From positions 1-37,157 of the IMG/VR virus record IMGVR_UViG_3300035660_000041: a stretch of 37,157 bases of DNA; one strand, given 5' to 3'. Source of the DNA: a virus. Made by a program: the position numbers and the translations under genes. Positions 15,622 through 24,121 of the stretch are shown here, piece by piece; position 1 is the stretch's first letter; each line of letters begins with the position of its first letter. The notes below the pieces were generated by a model. It was not told the origin of the DNA. It worked only from the letters and a program-made list of their open reading frames with translations, and made no database searches.

Positions 15622-16191
15622 TTAGACTTGCTCCTCACTGAACCATTCAGGCTCTTTCAACCAAGGCTTCACATTCCACTGTGAATATTCTTCGACTTTT
15701 CCATCAGGATAGACAGCTTTAAACTGCACCCTGATTGTGTCGTCAGGTTCGCGTTTGCGGTATCCGAGGAGCCATACTTCGCTATAGGTGTATTCTGGAT
15801 AGGTTTTGGTCACTTGCCGTTCAGCCACGTATCGCCCGTCCAACACTGTTGCGGGCACCGTTTTTGTGACTAGGTGAAACTTGTTGTAGTAGTTGATGTC
15901 TCGGACTCTTCTTCGTTGAAAGACGACTGCGCCTTCTGGAACATCCATGACAACTACTACGTTGCCATTGACATCGGTTAGTGCGGCTGTCTTCACATCT
16001 TGCAAGGGCACGTGTACTTTTACGGATTTGCCGATTCTGCCTGCATACACGTTTTTGGTTCCGTCATCGTTGTATTTGTCCATGACTTTGCCATCAGCGT
16101 ATTCAAAGCTCCATCGGTATCTGCTCTGATATTGAACGGGAAGCGGCGTTGCGGTTACGGAACTCTTGAGTTTAACGGGTTTTTTGCTCAT
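15622..16191 (-). CDS. Tail cassette protein B1
   Basis: 189 residues, ATG overlapping the A1 stop. Beta-rich with paired Tyr/Trp and charged residues; the last 60 residues (EVWLLGYRKREPDDTI through WFSEEQV) are shared with B2. Longer than B2 by about 70 residues, mainly between the first beta strand and the shared C-terminus. No catalytic motif. Likely a structural linker between A1 and the large adhesin, by gene order. Confidence 0.65.
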   Translation of the reverse strand: MSKKPVKLKSSVTATPLPVQYQSRYRWSFEYADGKVMDKYNDDGTKNVYAGRIGKSVKVHVPLQDVKTAALTDVNGNVVVVMDVPEGAVVFQRRRVRDINYYNKFHLVTKTVPATVLDGRYVAERQVTKTYPEYTYSEVWLLGYRKREPDDTIRVQFKAVYPDGKVEEYSQWNVKPWLKEPEWFSEEQV

Positions 16192-16766
16192 GCCTCATCG
16201 TAACTCCATGTGGCAGTTTCGTCGGTTAAGTCGCCTGGGCTTGCGGTAGATGCCACGGTCATTTGCATTAGTATGTAATTTGTGGTTTCGTTCGCCGCGT
16301 TGATGACGCTGCCGCTTTCGCTTATTGACACATCAAGGTCGTTAGCTTCGCCTGCTGTGTAATTGAATATTGATGCTACACTGGTTATTCCGCCATGTCC
16401 CGCTGCCAGTTCTTCATCTGCTCCTGCAACTTCGTAGCCTGTTGATGCTCCGCTGTTTTTCGTCGGGAACTGCAGACCGATTACACAGTCGATGCCTGTT
16501 CCGAGGCTGTTGCTTCCATCGCTGTACACGGCTACATTGTTGATTGTGTGGGAATCGGCATTGCTGCATTTCAGGTAAAGATGTTTCCAATAACTGTATT
16601 TGGTTCCTGCACCTGGAACTACGAGTTTATTGTTTGTGTCTATTGTGGCGTCGTCTGCATTTTTGAATCTGATTGTTGGTGGTCCTAATGCATCTACATC
16701 TGTGCTTGTTCCTGGAGTGCCGTCTGTGCCTCCCCAATCATATATCACGTCGAATGTTGCTACCAT
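16188..16766 (-). CDS. Tail cassette protein A1
   Basis: 192 residues behind GGAGAAAAACAAGG. Paralogue of A2 along its whole length. Beta-rich, Gly/Asp/Thr-rich, no signal peptide. It opens the first tail cassette (A1-B1-adhesin). A major tail or fibre-base protein is possible. Two diverged copies in one genome suggest either a hetero-oligomer or separate attachment points for two adhesins. Confidence 0.7.
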   Translation of the reverse strand: MVATFDVIYDWGGTDGTPGTSTDVDALGPPTIRFKNADDATIDTNNKLVVPGAGTKYSYWKHLYLKCSNADSHTINNVAVYSDGSNSLGTGIDCVIGLQFPTKNSGASTGYEVAGADEELAAGHGGITSVASIFNYTAGEANDLDVSISESGSVINAANETTNYILMQMTVASTASPGDLTDETATWSYDEA

Positions 16767-16802
16767 CCTTGTTTTTCTCCATTATTTTTGAGACTATGAA
16801 GA

Positions 16803-16815
16803 CCTAGTTTCTAGG
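16803..16815 (-). other. Small hairpin in the gap between tail and capsid-end genes
   Basis: CCTAG-TTT-CTAGG, a perfect 5-bp stem with a 3-base loop, in an 85-bp gap that is unusually long for this operon. It could be a processing or attenuation site separating capsid and tail genes. No T-run follows, so a simple terminator is unlikely. Confidence 0.3.
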
Positions 16816-16851
16816 CGTGAAAGAATGCGAGGGTCCATATCATAGATTCCT

Positions 16852-17238
16852 TCACATTTTTTTCAATACCCGTTCCAACTCATCTAGCACGTCACTCACC
16901 CGCTCGATGAGATGTTGATATTGAGCTTCTGTTTTGTTGAACTGGTCAATCCGTTTTTGAAGGAGTGACGTTGCTGCGTCGATTTTTTGCAGGTTAGTTT
17001 CTGACTGTTCTGCTACTCTCTGCATGGTTAAATCGAATCCCGTGATTATGTCAGTAATGTTGTTTTCGCGTTTGCGTTCAGCAACCAAGGTTTCAAGGGC
17101 CTTGCTGATTTCTGGAAGAGCAAGTAAAGCGTCAGCCAGGTCAACGTGCGATCTCGGTTTTGGCTCTTGAGCTTCCGCTGACGGACTTTTTGGTTTAAGG
17201 GTCTCTTCAATTTTCAAGAGAGCTGCGTCAACACTCAT
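16852..17238 (-). CDS. Coiled-coil protein downstream of the capsid genes
   Basis: 128 residues, mostly helix: a Pro/Glu-rich segment (KPKSPSAEAQEPKPRS) then long heptads to the C-terminus (ETNLQKIDAATSLLQKRI, LIERVSDVLDELERVLKK). No membrane segment. Could be a tail-assembly chaperone or a rod-like minor structural protein; no family recognised. It sits between the capsid block and the first tail cassette. Confidence 0.55.
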   Translation of the reverse strand: MSVDAALLKIEETLKPKSPSAEAQEPKPRSHVDLADALLALPEISKALETLVAERKRENNITDIITGFDLTMQRVAEQSETNLQKIDAATSLLQKRIDQFNKTEAQYQHLIERVSDVLDELERVLKKM

Positions 17239-17242
17239 TTTT

Positions 17243-17644
17243 TCACCAGGTCGGAAAGTTAGCGAGAAACTCAGCGAATTCGATCAATGGTTTCGTGCGC
17301 TTCACCAAACCCATTAATGAGTCTAAGACTTGGATGATGGCGCATCTTAACCGTGTGAAGTGACCGCGAGGATCAATCAGAACGTGGCAGGTACGAGTAA
17401 CAAGCAGTTTCTTGCCGCTTGCACTTCTATATTCGAACCCATCTGCAATGTAGCGGTCGACAAGATAACGGAAGACCACATTTCTATACGTGTACTTCAC
17501 GTATTGCTGTGGCTTCGTGAATTTGCCATAGAATGCACGCCGTATTCTACAGAATAAGCATGAAAACTTGAAGCGGTAAACATCCTGAGGACAGGTGCCT
17601 ATGCCTCTGACTGTCAGGCGTCTGGCACACCAGAGACTAAGCAT
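17243..17644 (-). CDS. Basic protein of unknown function in the head-tail junction region
   Basis: 133 residues from ATG 17644, which overlaps the previous gene by 8 bp. Strongly basic, with GTCPQDVYRFKFSCLFCR (three Cys) and many Tyr/Arg (YVKYTYRNVVFRYLVDRY). The C-terminal half is more hydrophobic (LRCAIIQVLDSLMGLV). A neck or DNA-contacting minor protein is possible from position. Nothing recognised. Confidence 0.45.
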   Translation of the reverse strand: MLSLWCARRLTVRGIGTCPQDVYRFKFSCLFCRIRRAFYGKFTKPQQYVKYTYRNVVFRYLVDRYIADGFEYRSASGKKLLVTRTCHVLIDPRGHFTRLRCAIIQVLDSLMGLVKRTKPLIEFAEFLANFPTW

Positions 17645-17915
17645 GTGGAAAGTCCTTCTTGCGCGTCTTTTTAGGATAAACCTCTTCAGGCGGTTGCTCA
17701 GGTGCAACAGTTGCTTGAGGTTCAGGCATCACTTCAGGCACTATTTGCTGTTCTGTGGATGTTTGCTGTTCAGGTTCGATGATCTGAATGAATGCAGGAT
17801 CAATTTTCAAGGCTTCTTCCTTGGAGATTTCAAAGGTTTCGCCTTCCTTGAAACTTCCGTCTTGCCAAGTGCTGATTGATCCCTTCAGGACTTTTACCGT
17901 GACTTTTTCAGCCAT
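17637..17915 (-). CDS. Small virion-associated protein with SH3-like N-terminus
   Basis: 92 residues. The start is set at ATG 17915 because GAGGTGA lies 8 bp before it. The N-terminus (KVTVKVLKGSISTWQDGSFKEGETFEISKEEA) looks like the small beta-barrel proteins that often follow capsid genes in head-tailed viruses. The rest is a Gln/Glu/Pro-rich disordered tail ending in basic KKTRKK. Probably a minor head or neck component. Confidence 0.5.
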   Translation of the reverse strand: MAEKVTVKVLKGSISTWQDGSFKEGETFEISKEEALKIDPAFIQIIEPEQQTSTEQQIVPEVMPEPQATVAPEQPPEEVYPKKTRKKDFPHA

Positions 17916-17991
17916 GTAATCTTTCACCTCGCATATGTTTTTTCTGACTAAAAAAGGGGAAGTGCCTCTTTCCCTGCACGTTTCATTCCGA

Positions 17992-18870
17992 CTACGTGAG
18001 GCTTGTCATCGTGCAGATCGCGTTGCTATCGTAAACCACAGGCAAACCACGCACATAGACTCTGCCAAACAGGTTGTTGCCTTCTTTAATGCTCAACGTT
18101 TCCGTTTCGGTGCTCAAGTCTTCTGCGACCACATATTCGAACATGCCTTCGGGATTCGTTTTTGACATCATGCCTGTTCCCGTTGCGAGCACTGGACTCA
18201 TGTAGACTTCGCCTTGGATGATCTCCTTTATCCATTGGAGATAGCTGACTGCAGTTCCTGAAACAAACGCAAGCGTGTACGCGTATTGTTCTGCTGGCAA
18301 CACCATGTTGTAGGGCGGCAGAATGTTATCTGTCATCAATTCGCTTATGGCGCCGTTGACGGTTATGGGAATGTTGGTTGCCGTAGCCCAGTCTGCACCT
18401 GCCTTGGTATTGTTTGCTACTTTGTAGAGGCCGTTGATCTCGTAGTTTGTGCCGTCAGCTGAGTAGCCCATGAGAAGCAATGCATCTTCCAGATAGGCTA
18501 CTTTGTAAGCTGCGCTTTCCGCCGTGGTCGTGTTGACGGGTACGCCTGTCATCTTGCTGCTTGCAACATCGAGTTTATTGATTTCAAATTCTTTATGCAG
18601 GTTTGGAATGCCCACAGTGCTTCGGGCAAAATTCAGGATGTCCAAGGATAATCGCCCGGGCCATATGAAGTCTAGACTTGCGTCGCCAACTTCTGTTCTG
18701 ACGTCATACCCGAATGTTTGGGCTCCACTGTCAATTTTGCGTATGGCGGTGCCGAATAGTTTTCTGCCTACGAATGCTCTTCGCGCTGCGGCCACTGATT
18801 GATCTCGGATGTATTGGCCTTGCTCAGTTGTCAATGGTTCGTCGCGTCCAACATATCTTAATGTGTTCAT
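17992..18870 (-). CDS. Major capsid protein, HK97 fold (encapsulin-like)
   Basis: 292 residues. The N-terminus SVAAARRAFVGRKLFGTAI, then SGAQTFGYDVRTEVGDASLDF, follows the pattern of encapsulin/linocin-type and related phage HK97-fold capsid proteins (an N-arm with A-x-x-A-x-x-x-x-x-G-R-x-L-F, then a beta region). The C-terminus (LFGRVYVRGLPVVYDSNAI) is the usual P-domain end. No N-terminal delta domain is fused; a separate scaffold gene lies upstream. Order scaffold-decoration-capsid is typical. Confidence 0.8.
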   Translation of the reverse strand: MNTLRYVGRDEPLTTEQGQYIRDQSVAAARRAFVGRKLFGTAIRKIDSGAQTFGYDVRTEVGDASLDFIWPGRLSLDILNFARSTVGIPNLHKEFEINKLDVASSKMTGVPVNTTTAESAAYKVAYLEDALLLMGYSADGTNYEINGLYKVANNTKAGADWATATNIPITVNGAISELMTDNILPPYNMVLPAEQYAYTLAFVSGTAVSYLQWIKEIIQGEVYMSPVLATGTGMMSKTNPEGMFEYVVAEDLSTETETLSIKEGNNLFGRVYVRGLPVVYDSNAICTMTSLT

Positions 18871-18872
18871 GT

Positions 18873-19337
18873 CTAGATCCTGCTCCTCACAATGATATCG
18901 CTGGCGGCTGATCCTGCGTTTGCTTCTTCAGCGATTGCCACGATGTCATCGGTGCCTGCGACTCCAGGCGTCAAAGTGCCAGCGGCGGCTGACTTCAAAA
19001 GAGTGCCCACAACAATTGCTGCGCCGATGCCGTTTATGCGCGCGAGGAATTTTGTGCCTGGTCCCCAACACACGGCAATTTGATCAAGAATGACATATAT
19101 GGTGTCTACGGTTGCCGGTCGATATTTCTTTGCAGTCTGTTCATATCCTGCCCATCCTATCGGCGGCGCTGTTGATCCATCGCAGACTACTATATCGCCG
19201 TCGTCTGTGCCGTGCATTACAAGGCGTCCGGGATAAACATTTGCAGCTGTTTCAACCTTTTTGGTTATAGTGTGTAAGCCGATGCTGTCGACCATGATGG
19301 CGTTTACGGGCTTAACGTTTGAACTGTCTCCTGCCAT
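18873..19337 (-). CDS. Capsid decoration/cement protein
   Basis: 154 residues. The pattern VYPGRLVMHGTDDGDIVVCDG, GWAGYEQT, a DQIAVCWGPGTKFLARI strand pair, and GTLLKSAAAGTL ... DIVAIAEEA is that of DUF2190/gpD-like trimeric decoration proteins that sit on capsid three-fold axes. Just upstream of the capsid gene (2-bp gap), as in many tailed viruses. Confidence 0.7.
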   Translation of the reverse strand: MAGDSSNVKPVNAIMVDSIGLHTITKKVETAANVYPGRLVMHGTDDGDIVVCDGSTAPPIGWAGYEQTAKKYRPATVDTIYVILDQIAVCWGPGTKFLARINGIGAAIVVGTLLKSAAAGTLTPGVAGTDDIVAIAEEANAGSAASDIIVRSRI

Positions 19338-19338
19338 G

Positions 19339-19776
19339 TTAGCCTAAGCCTCCCTTCCAAGTTTTGCTTGCGGTGTCATAGTAGCCTACGGTGAGTAGCG
19401 GTTGTTTCTTGCGTTTTGCTTCGTCCATTTCTGCAGCTACATTAGCAAAGGTTTTTTCGATGCTCTTGTCTAAGGTGGTTCTGATTAGTTGAAGTTCACT
19501 CAGGGTTTTGTCCGTGAGAGATTCTTTGTCGAATTTGCCGTCTATTATAATTGAGTTGATGAGGTGCTGTTTTTCTGCTTCGTCGCGTGCCTTCTGTTGG
19601 TCGTTGGCTTTGTTGGCAATAGTGATAGCTTGGCGAAGTTGGTCTTCCCTGAGTTTGACTTGTGCTTTAAGCATCTCGTTTTCTCGCATTAGTTCATAGT
19701 CAGTTGCTGGTTTGGCGTCGGTGCCTGGTGGTTTTTGCTCTGGTTTCGATTCTGGTTTGTTGTCTGGTTGTGACAT
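19339..19776 (-). CDS. Capsid scaffolding protein
   Basis: 145 residues behind AAGGAGAAAG. A Pro/Lys-rich disordered start is followed by a long coiled coil (MRENEMLKAQVKLREDQL and on to about residue 70) and a short folded C-terminus. Size, helicity and position between the protease and the decoration/capsid genes fit a scaffold that is removed by the neighbouring protease. The 100-bp gap upstream holds short G/C-rich inverted repeats (CTCCG/CGGAG; GGCTC/GAGCC). Confidence 0.65.
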   Translation of the reverse strand: MSQPDNKPESKPEQKPPGTDAKPATDYELMRENEMLKAQVKLREDQLRQAITIANKANDQQKARDEAEKQHLINSIIIDGKFDKESLTDKTLSELQLIRTTLDKSIEKTFANVAAEMDEAKRKKQPLLTVGYYDTASKTWKGGLG

Positions 19777-19877
19777 TTTCTTTTTCTTTCTCCTTGTTCT
19801 TGCAGCCTTTCTTGTAGTCCCCTCGGCTCATGTGGGGAAGGCTTTGAGCTTAGTCTCCGAGCCACGCGGAGAATCAC

Positions 19878-20792
19878 TTAGGGTGAACGTGAAACCTGTT
19901 TTGACAATTCTTTGAATGCCATTTCAAACTCCATGTCTATGGATGTTTTAGGCAGTTCAGATTTGGGCAACTGGTTACCTTCTATCACTTCCAAAATGTC
20001 AGGACCATACTTTGTGTAGAGGCGCTTTCCAGCGGTTGCAAATCCAACATCCTTGATACGTTTGCAAACTGGGCAATCATTGAGTACAGAAGCATCAACG
20101 CGAATTAATTTGGTCATATCGTAGCCTATACCGCAGATAGGTCCTGGACAACGACCCTTCTCTATCGGCGCTGCAACATGATTCAAAAATATGTTGCGTT
20201 GCACGTAATCGTATTTTTGCCCTTCAAACGTGCCTGGTGCTAGGTCATCGTCGAATGTGAAGCCTATCGAAACGTCATGGAGGGTGCCCTGTTTGGTTTT
20301 TTCGATGATTTCAGGTGGCACACTGTCTTTGTACCATGTGATGTCGGCCCTTACGCCTTTTCTGCAAGGTCTCTTTGTCTTTTCATCTACCAAGTTTTTG
20401 ACAAACTGGAAATTCGACGCTTTGCCATGAATATCATTGTGCTTGAGCAATAGATAATTGGTGTCTGCGCCTGGATGTTCAAGAATTTTGACGGGTACGC
20501 TGCCAATTCGGTTTGCTTGCCTTGCCATTTTCTCCAGCTCATCTGCTGGTTTATAGGCCCAGCCATCTTCGTATTGATGTACGATTTCGCTGGCTATTAC
20601 CGCGGGCATGATGAGCACTTCATTATTGTCGGCTAGGATTTTCTGGTCGAGAGTCGCAATGTCGAAACCGATCCGATGTAGGCTGTCACCTTCAATTTGG
20701 CGTTTGATTGCTGCGCAATAGGCTTCTGGATCATTTTTGTCTTGATTTTTGGCTACACAATCTGCAAAATCCGCGTATTCTCCAAACGGCAT
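19878..20792 (-). CDS. Prohead maturation protease (DUF2213-like)
   Basis: 304 residues. LEHPG (H106) and HDVSIGFTFDDD (S175), followed by YDYVQRNIFLNHVA and CPGPICGIGYD, match the DUF2213 family, which has the herpes-assemblin type of protease fold with catalytic His and Ser. The N-terminus MPFGEYADFADCVAKNQDK ... YCAAI is a small extra domain often found in front of phage proteases. A CPVC pair lies near residue 235. It would cut the scaffold during capsid maturation. Confidence 0.75.
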   Translation of the reverse strand: MPFGEYADFADCVAKNQDKNDPEAYCAAIKRQIEGDSLHRIGFDIATLDQKILADNNEVLIMPAVIASEIVHQYEDGWAYKPADELEKMARQANRIGSVPVKILEHPGADTNYLLLKHNDIHGKASNFQFVKNLVDEKTKRPCRKGVRADITWYKDSVPPEIIEKTKQGTLHDVSIGFTFDDDLAPGTFEGQKYDYVQRNIFLNHVAAPIEKGRCPGPICGIGYDMTKLIRVDASVLNDCPVCKRIKDVGFATAGKRLYTKYGPDILEVIEGNQLPKSELPKTSIDMEFEMAFKELSKQVSRSP

Positions 20793-20801
20793 ATTTCCAC
20801 C

Positions 20802-21116
20802 TTATGACTGTGATTCTCGGATGAGGAGGCACCTGCAACTATCCCTGGTCCATTCGCCAAATATGCCTCGATCAACAAGCATTTGATGGACATGTGGATG
20901 AATCATATTGTGAAAGATGATTTCAAGATCAGGGAAAGTTGTTTGCAGTTCTGAGCCTGGAAAGGTCTGGCCATCATAGGCACCGCAATATTCGCATAGT
21001 TTGCCGTCGCTAATAGCCACGTAGTGCCAGAAGTCTCCAGGACTGAAATATGATACTTCAATAGGGGCCTCAGGTAGATCCTGAAGTGTTTGAACTGCCC
21101 GTATCGCTTTCAGCAT
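20802..21116 (-). CDS. Minor head protein, Mu gpF/SPP1 gp7-like zinc domain
   Basis: 104 residues; overlaps the portal gene by 47 bp, with TAGGAAAC as likely ribosome site. SDGKLCEYCGAYDGQTF then IHPHVHQ and DSCRCLLI give the C-x-x-C ... H ... C-x-C knuckle of the Mu gpF family C-terminus. The family's long N-terminal region is absent. Its place next to the portal is the normal one for this family, which helps portal/DNA ejection. Confidence 0.7.
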   Translation of the reverse strand: MLKAIRAVQTLQDLPEAPIEVSYFSPGDFWHYVAISDGKLCEYCGAYDGQTFPGSELQTTFPDLEIIFHNMIHPHVHQMLVDRGIFGEWTRDSCRCLLIRESQS

Positions 21117-22587
21117 GTTTCTGTTTCCTATTCAAGTCGACAACCAGGAACTTGTCGTTTTGCTGAAGCCCTTCAGGGCCCTGTTTGCCTTCTCCAAATA
21201 CGTTGAACCCTGACTGCTTCAGTTTAGCACCTTCACCATTCGGTAATGGATCTAATTGCTCTTCAGCGCGGACCTCATCAACCGTCATGTAATCAAGTTT
21301 GGCTTGATTCGCCTGAGCATGCATCTGCTCTATTTTCGTCTTGTCCAACTCACTGAGTTCGAAACCGCTATTCCATTCAACCATGTACGTCCGTGCAGTC
21401 CGGTGCCGGTAATCTCCGAAAACTTTGGTCAGCAGTTTCTGGATCTTTCCCTCTTTGTCTGTTGTGCCTTTGATCAAGGATAGCTGGCCGGAATCTGCAA
21501 GTTTATCCATTACCCAGCGAACCGTGTCATCCAAGAGGGCCTGTATGCGACTTACGACTTTGAAGTAGTCCTGCATGTTCACTTCGCTACCGGTCACTGC
21601 TCCGGCCTGAGCCCCTATCAGTTTTGCCTGAGGAATCCCGGTTGCTACGCTGATCTGTTCAATATTTGTTTGAAAGAAGGGCGAAGGGTCAAGCACGGCG
21701 CCGGCAGCTCCTTTGAAATCAAACGTCATGCCGTCATTGGTTTGCGGATTGTTTTGTGCGATGCAAATGTAGGTTCGGCTCATGATGTCTGCGAAGGCGC
21801 CGCTTGCGCTCCATTCTTCAAGTTTATCAACCGTGGTGCCGGCTGGGAAACCTATGACTGCGAAGCCGCCGCCGGTCCGGTACATCCATTGTGCAGCGCC
21901 CCACCGAATATTGCGGCCACAATTCAAGTCATCCCACACTGGGTCCAGGACGCTGGAGCCGTCGCTTCTTGTTTGAACCTTGCACACTCGGGTATAATGC
22001 ACGTAGAGATAGTTACCTTTGCCCCGGTCTAACTTGTAGATTACTGGTTCTCCGAACCGTTCACTAGCCGGGTCCTCATCAGTTTGATTGATTTCGACCT
22101 GTTTAATCTTGGCTCCACCTTTGGTTCCAGGGTAAACGGCCAATTGTCTAAGCTGACTTCCCGGTTTCAGAGGTGCTTGAAGTTTGTTGACATCTTGCAC
22201 ATCGTCGAAACCACCGATAAGCAAACTCCAGCCGTAGACGCGTTCAGATTCAAGAGCCTCAGTTAGTTTCGCTTTGAATTTGAGGGTCGTTAATGCGTCT
22301 TGTGCAGTCCGGTCTAAGGCGGGATCTGCTTCTTCCGTGTCCGGATCGTTGATTGCGAACCATTTGTCAGTGACGTCAGCAGCCACGCCATATGTGAGGA
22401 AGTTTGCTATTGGCTCTCTTGCCGCAGCGAATGCCCGGTCTAAATCCGTGACTGTATCTCCGAATCCGGCGCCAAGCGCTGTGTCGACTTGGGGAATTTT
22501 GATGCTGTCGACTCCCGTAGTGTCTGCTCCAGGGTGAATGATGAGTCCTCCGTCTTTCGTGTATTTGAAGCCTTTAGTCGGCGGCAT
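21070..22587 (-). CDS. Portal protein
   Basis: 505 residues. The portal hallmark GIPQAKLIGAQAGAVTG (residues 317-333), followed by a helix with MQDYFKVVSRIQ, matches DUF1073/phage-portal families; ERVYGWSLLIGGFDD (about 115-129) is the wing-domain start typical of them. It forms the 12-subunit ring for DNA packaging and tail attachment. It follows the terminase with only a 40-residue gene between. Confidence 0.82.
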   Translation of the reverse strand: MPPTKGFKYTKDGGLIIHPGADTTGVDSIKIPQVDTALGAGFGDTVTDLDRAFAAAREPIANFLTYGVAADVTDKWFAINDPDTEEADPALDRTAQDALTTLKFKAKLTEALESERVYGWSLLIGGFDDVQDVNKLQAPLKPGSQLRQLAVYPGTKGGAKIKQVEINQTDEDPASERFGEPVIYKLDRGKGNYLYVHYTRVCKVQTRSDGSSVLDPVWDDLNCGRNIRWGAAQWMYRTGGGFAVIGFPAGTTVDKLEEWSASGAFADIMSRTYICIAQNNPQTNDGMTFDFKGAAGAVLDPSPFFQTNIEQISVATGIPQAKLIGAQAGAVTGSEVNMQDYFKVVSRIQALLDDTVRWVMDKLADSGQLSLIKGTTDKEGKIQKLLTKVFGDYRHRTARTYMVEWNSGFELSELDKTKIEQMHAQANQAKLDYMTVDEVRAEEQLDPLPNGEGAKLKQSGFNVFGEGKQGPEGLQQNDKFLVVDLNRKQKHAESDTGSSNTSGST

Positions 22588-22590
22588 GCT

Positions 22591-22713
22591 CTATTTTTTC
22601 CTCTTCTTTTTCTTCGGCTCATATGCAATGCAACCATGACAGTCCGCAGCGGAGGCATCCAGCGTCATTGCACTGTAATCAAGGCATTCTCGCAAATATT
22701 CACAGCAACTCAT
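22591..22713 (-). CDS. Cys/Lys-rich microprotein (40 aa) between terminase and portal
   Basis: ATG 22713 lies 13 bp after the terminase stop; the frame ends 3 bp before the portal ATG. The peptide MSCCEYLRECLDYSA ... DCHGCIAYE ends in a run of Lys/Arg (PKKKKRKK). Five Cys and one His suggest a zinc knuckle, and the basic tail suggests DNA or RNA contact. Tight spacing on both sides supports real coding. Function unknown. Confidence 0.5.
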   Translation of the reverse strand: MSCCEYLRECLDYSAMTLDASAADCHGCIAYEPKKKKRKK

Positions 22714-22726
22714 GATTTTTCACTTG

Positions 22727-24121
22727 TTATTTGAATAGGAAGGCTATGTTGCCAGTGCCCTTCGCTACTACGTTGCTGACAACCATTTCCACACAGTCTA
22801 ATGCGTCGTCGTGGGCTCCTCGGGGGAATTGCACCCATTCAGTCCAGAACTCGCTGGTTGGACCCAACAGTAATGGGTTAACGTAGACTCGTTTGGCTTC
22901 GAAATGGCTACTCATGGGAATGAAGCGTTGTTCTTTGTTCTTGACTGTCTGTATGGGCACGATGGGTAGGTTCCGCATTTCTTGGACCATGGTTAAGATT
23001 TTCTGCCAGAAGTTTGTTTCCATGTAGATCTTTTGGTAATGATATGTCGCGTTCAGTTGAGGTAAGACTTGTTTGAGGATCTCAGGGAAAGGTTTGTGTT
23101 GGGCCCACACGTCTTTCAGATATCCTAATCCTCGGAGTTGGTCCCATGCAAGTGTGGCTATGCCGAAGTAGTCTCCTTCTCCCAGTGAAGGATCAACCGC
23201 CGCATAATTGGGCAGGTGCGAAGCCGGGTTCCAAGAGCCCGTGTTATCAAGTTCTGTCCATGGATGCAGCCACTCAGCTTTAAGCAGATCTCCCTGCATG
23301 GTTGTCGGGTCGTTTTGGTATTGACAGTTGAAGAATATACTGCCGATTTCTTTGCGTCGTTCTTCCAGTTTGGTTAGGGTCCAGTAGTCTGACCAGAGTG
23401 CTGTGCCGTCTTGTTGGATGGCTTGTTTCACGTCGTGCGGCCATTTTGACAGGAGCTCCGCGTATATGTCAGCGTAACTCCAGCGGGTGCCAATGACTAT
23501 TATCCCGCCCCAAGGATAGAGCGTGGGATAAAGGACTTTGTTAAACCAAGTGTTGACTTTCTCGAGTTGCAACGGCGTCCTAATGTTTTCTTCGTCTATG
23601 ATGTCATCGCAGATTATGAGGTCGCTGCGTCCACCTGTTATGGGACCCATGAGACCTGTTGCTTTCAATGTAGGGTTTTTGCTGATTTCACCGCGGACTA
23701 CTATCAGTTCTTTGCCAGTCCATTTCTTCGGGTCAGCGGGTTTGAGTTTGCCGAATATGTTGCGGTACCGGTCGTCAACTTCAATTCTTGTGATGAGGGC
23801 TGTCAGAATCTCTTCGGCCAGGCTTGCGGTCTTCGTGACTATGTTAACGTGCAAGTCTGGATATCGGCCTATCATCCAGCTTACATAGTTGATTGGCGTG
23901 CATTCCGTTTTGCCGTGTCCTCGAGGCCATTCTTGGTGTATTCGCTTTTCTTTGGCGGGTTCGGTTTTGAGTGGGCTGAACTTGTTTTGTAGGTAACTAT
24001 ACCATTCAATGTGGAAAGGCGCGTTCTTATAGCCTAAGTGTTCAGTGAAGATCTGAAGGTTTTCTTGCGCCCTTTGAATCCAATAATCGTGCAGCACGGT
24101 CAAGGATTGATTTTTCATCAT
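22727..24121 (-). CDS. terL: Terminase large subunit (packaging ATPase-nuclease)
   Basis: 464 residues. ATPase: Walker A EWPRGHGKTE (residues 64-73), Walker B DLIICDDIIDEE (167-178), coupling motif VIGTRWSYADIY (209-220). RNase-H-like nuclease: YAAVDPSLGEGDYFG (D310), IYMETN (E368), HDDALDC (D438/D439). All expected motifs are present, so it should be active. It overlaps the small subunit gene by 80 bp; a TTG a few codons downstream could be the real start. It pumps genome DNA into the prohead with the portal. Confidence 0.92.
   Translation of the reverse strand: MMKNQSLTVLHDYWIQRAQENLQIFTEHLGYKNAPFHIEWYSYLQNKFSPLKTEPAKEKRIHQEWPRGHGKTECTPINYVSWMIGRYPDLHVNIVTKTASLAEEILTALITRIEVDDRYRNIFGKLKPADPKKWTGKELIVVRGEISKNPTLKATGLMGPITGGRSDLIICDDIIDEENIRTPLQLEKVNTWFNKVLYPTLYPWGGIIVIGTRWSYADIYAELLSKWPHDVKQAIQQDGTALWSDYWTLTKLEERRKEIGSIFFNCQYQNDPTTMQGDLLKAEWLHPWTELDNTGSWNPASHLPNYAAVDPSLGEGDYFGIATLAWDQLRGLGYLKDVWAQHKPFPEILKQVLPQLNATYHYQKIYMETNFWQKILTMVQEMRNLPIVPIQTVKNKEQRFIPMSSHFEAKRVYVNPLLLGPTSEFWTEWVQFPRGAHDDALDCVEMVVSNVVAKGTGNIAFLFK

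Noticed and set aside
17645-17707. Longer start (GTG/TTG-type) for the basic protein ending at 17243
   Set aside because: It would overlap the preceding gene by about 70 bp; ATG 17644 overlaps by only 8 bp as usual in this operon.
19689-19877. 62-codon minus frame between protease and scaffold
   Set aside because: Overlaps the scaffold start in another frame and has low-complexity Gln/Asn/Arg composition; the scaffold has its own good ribosome site.
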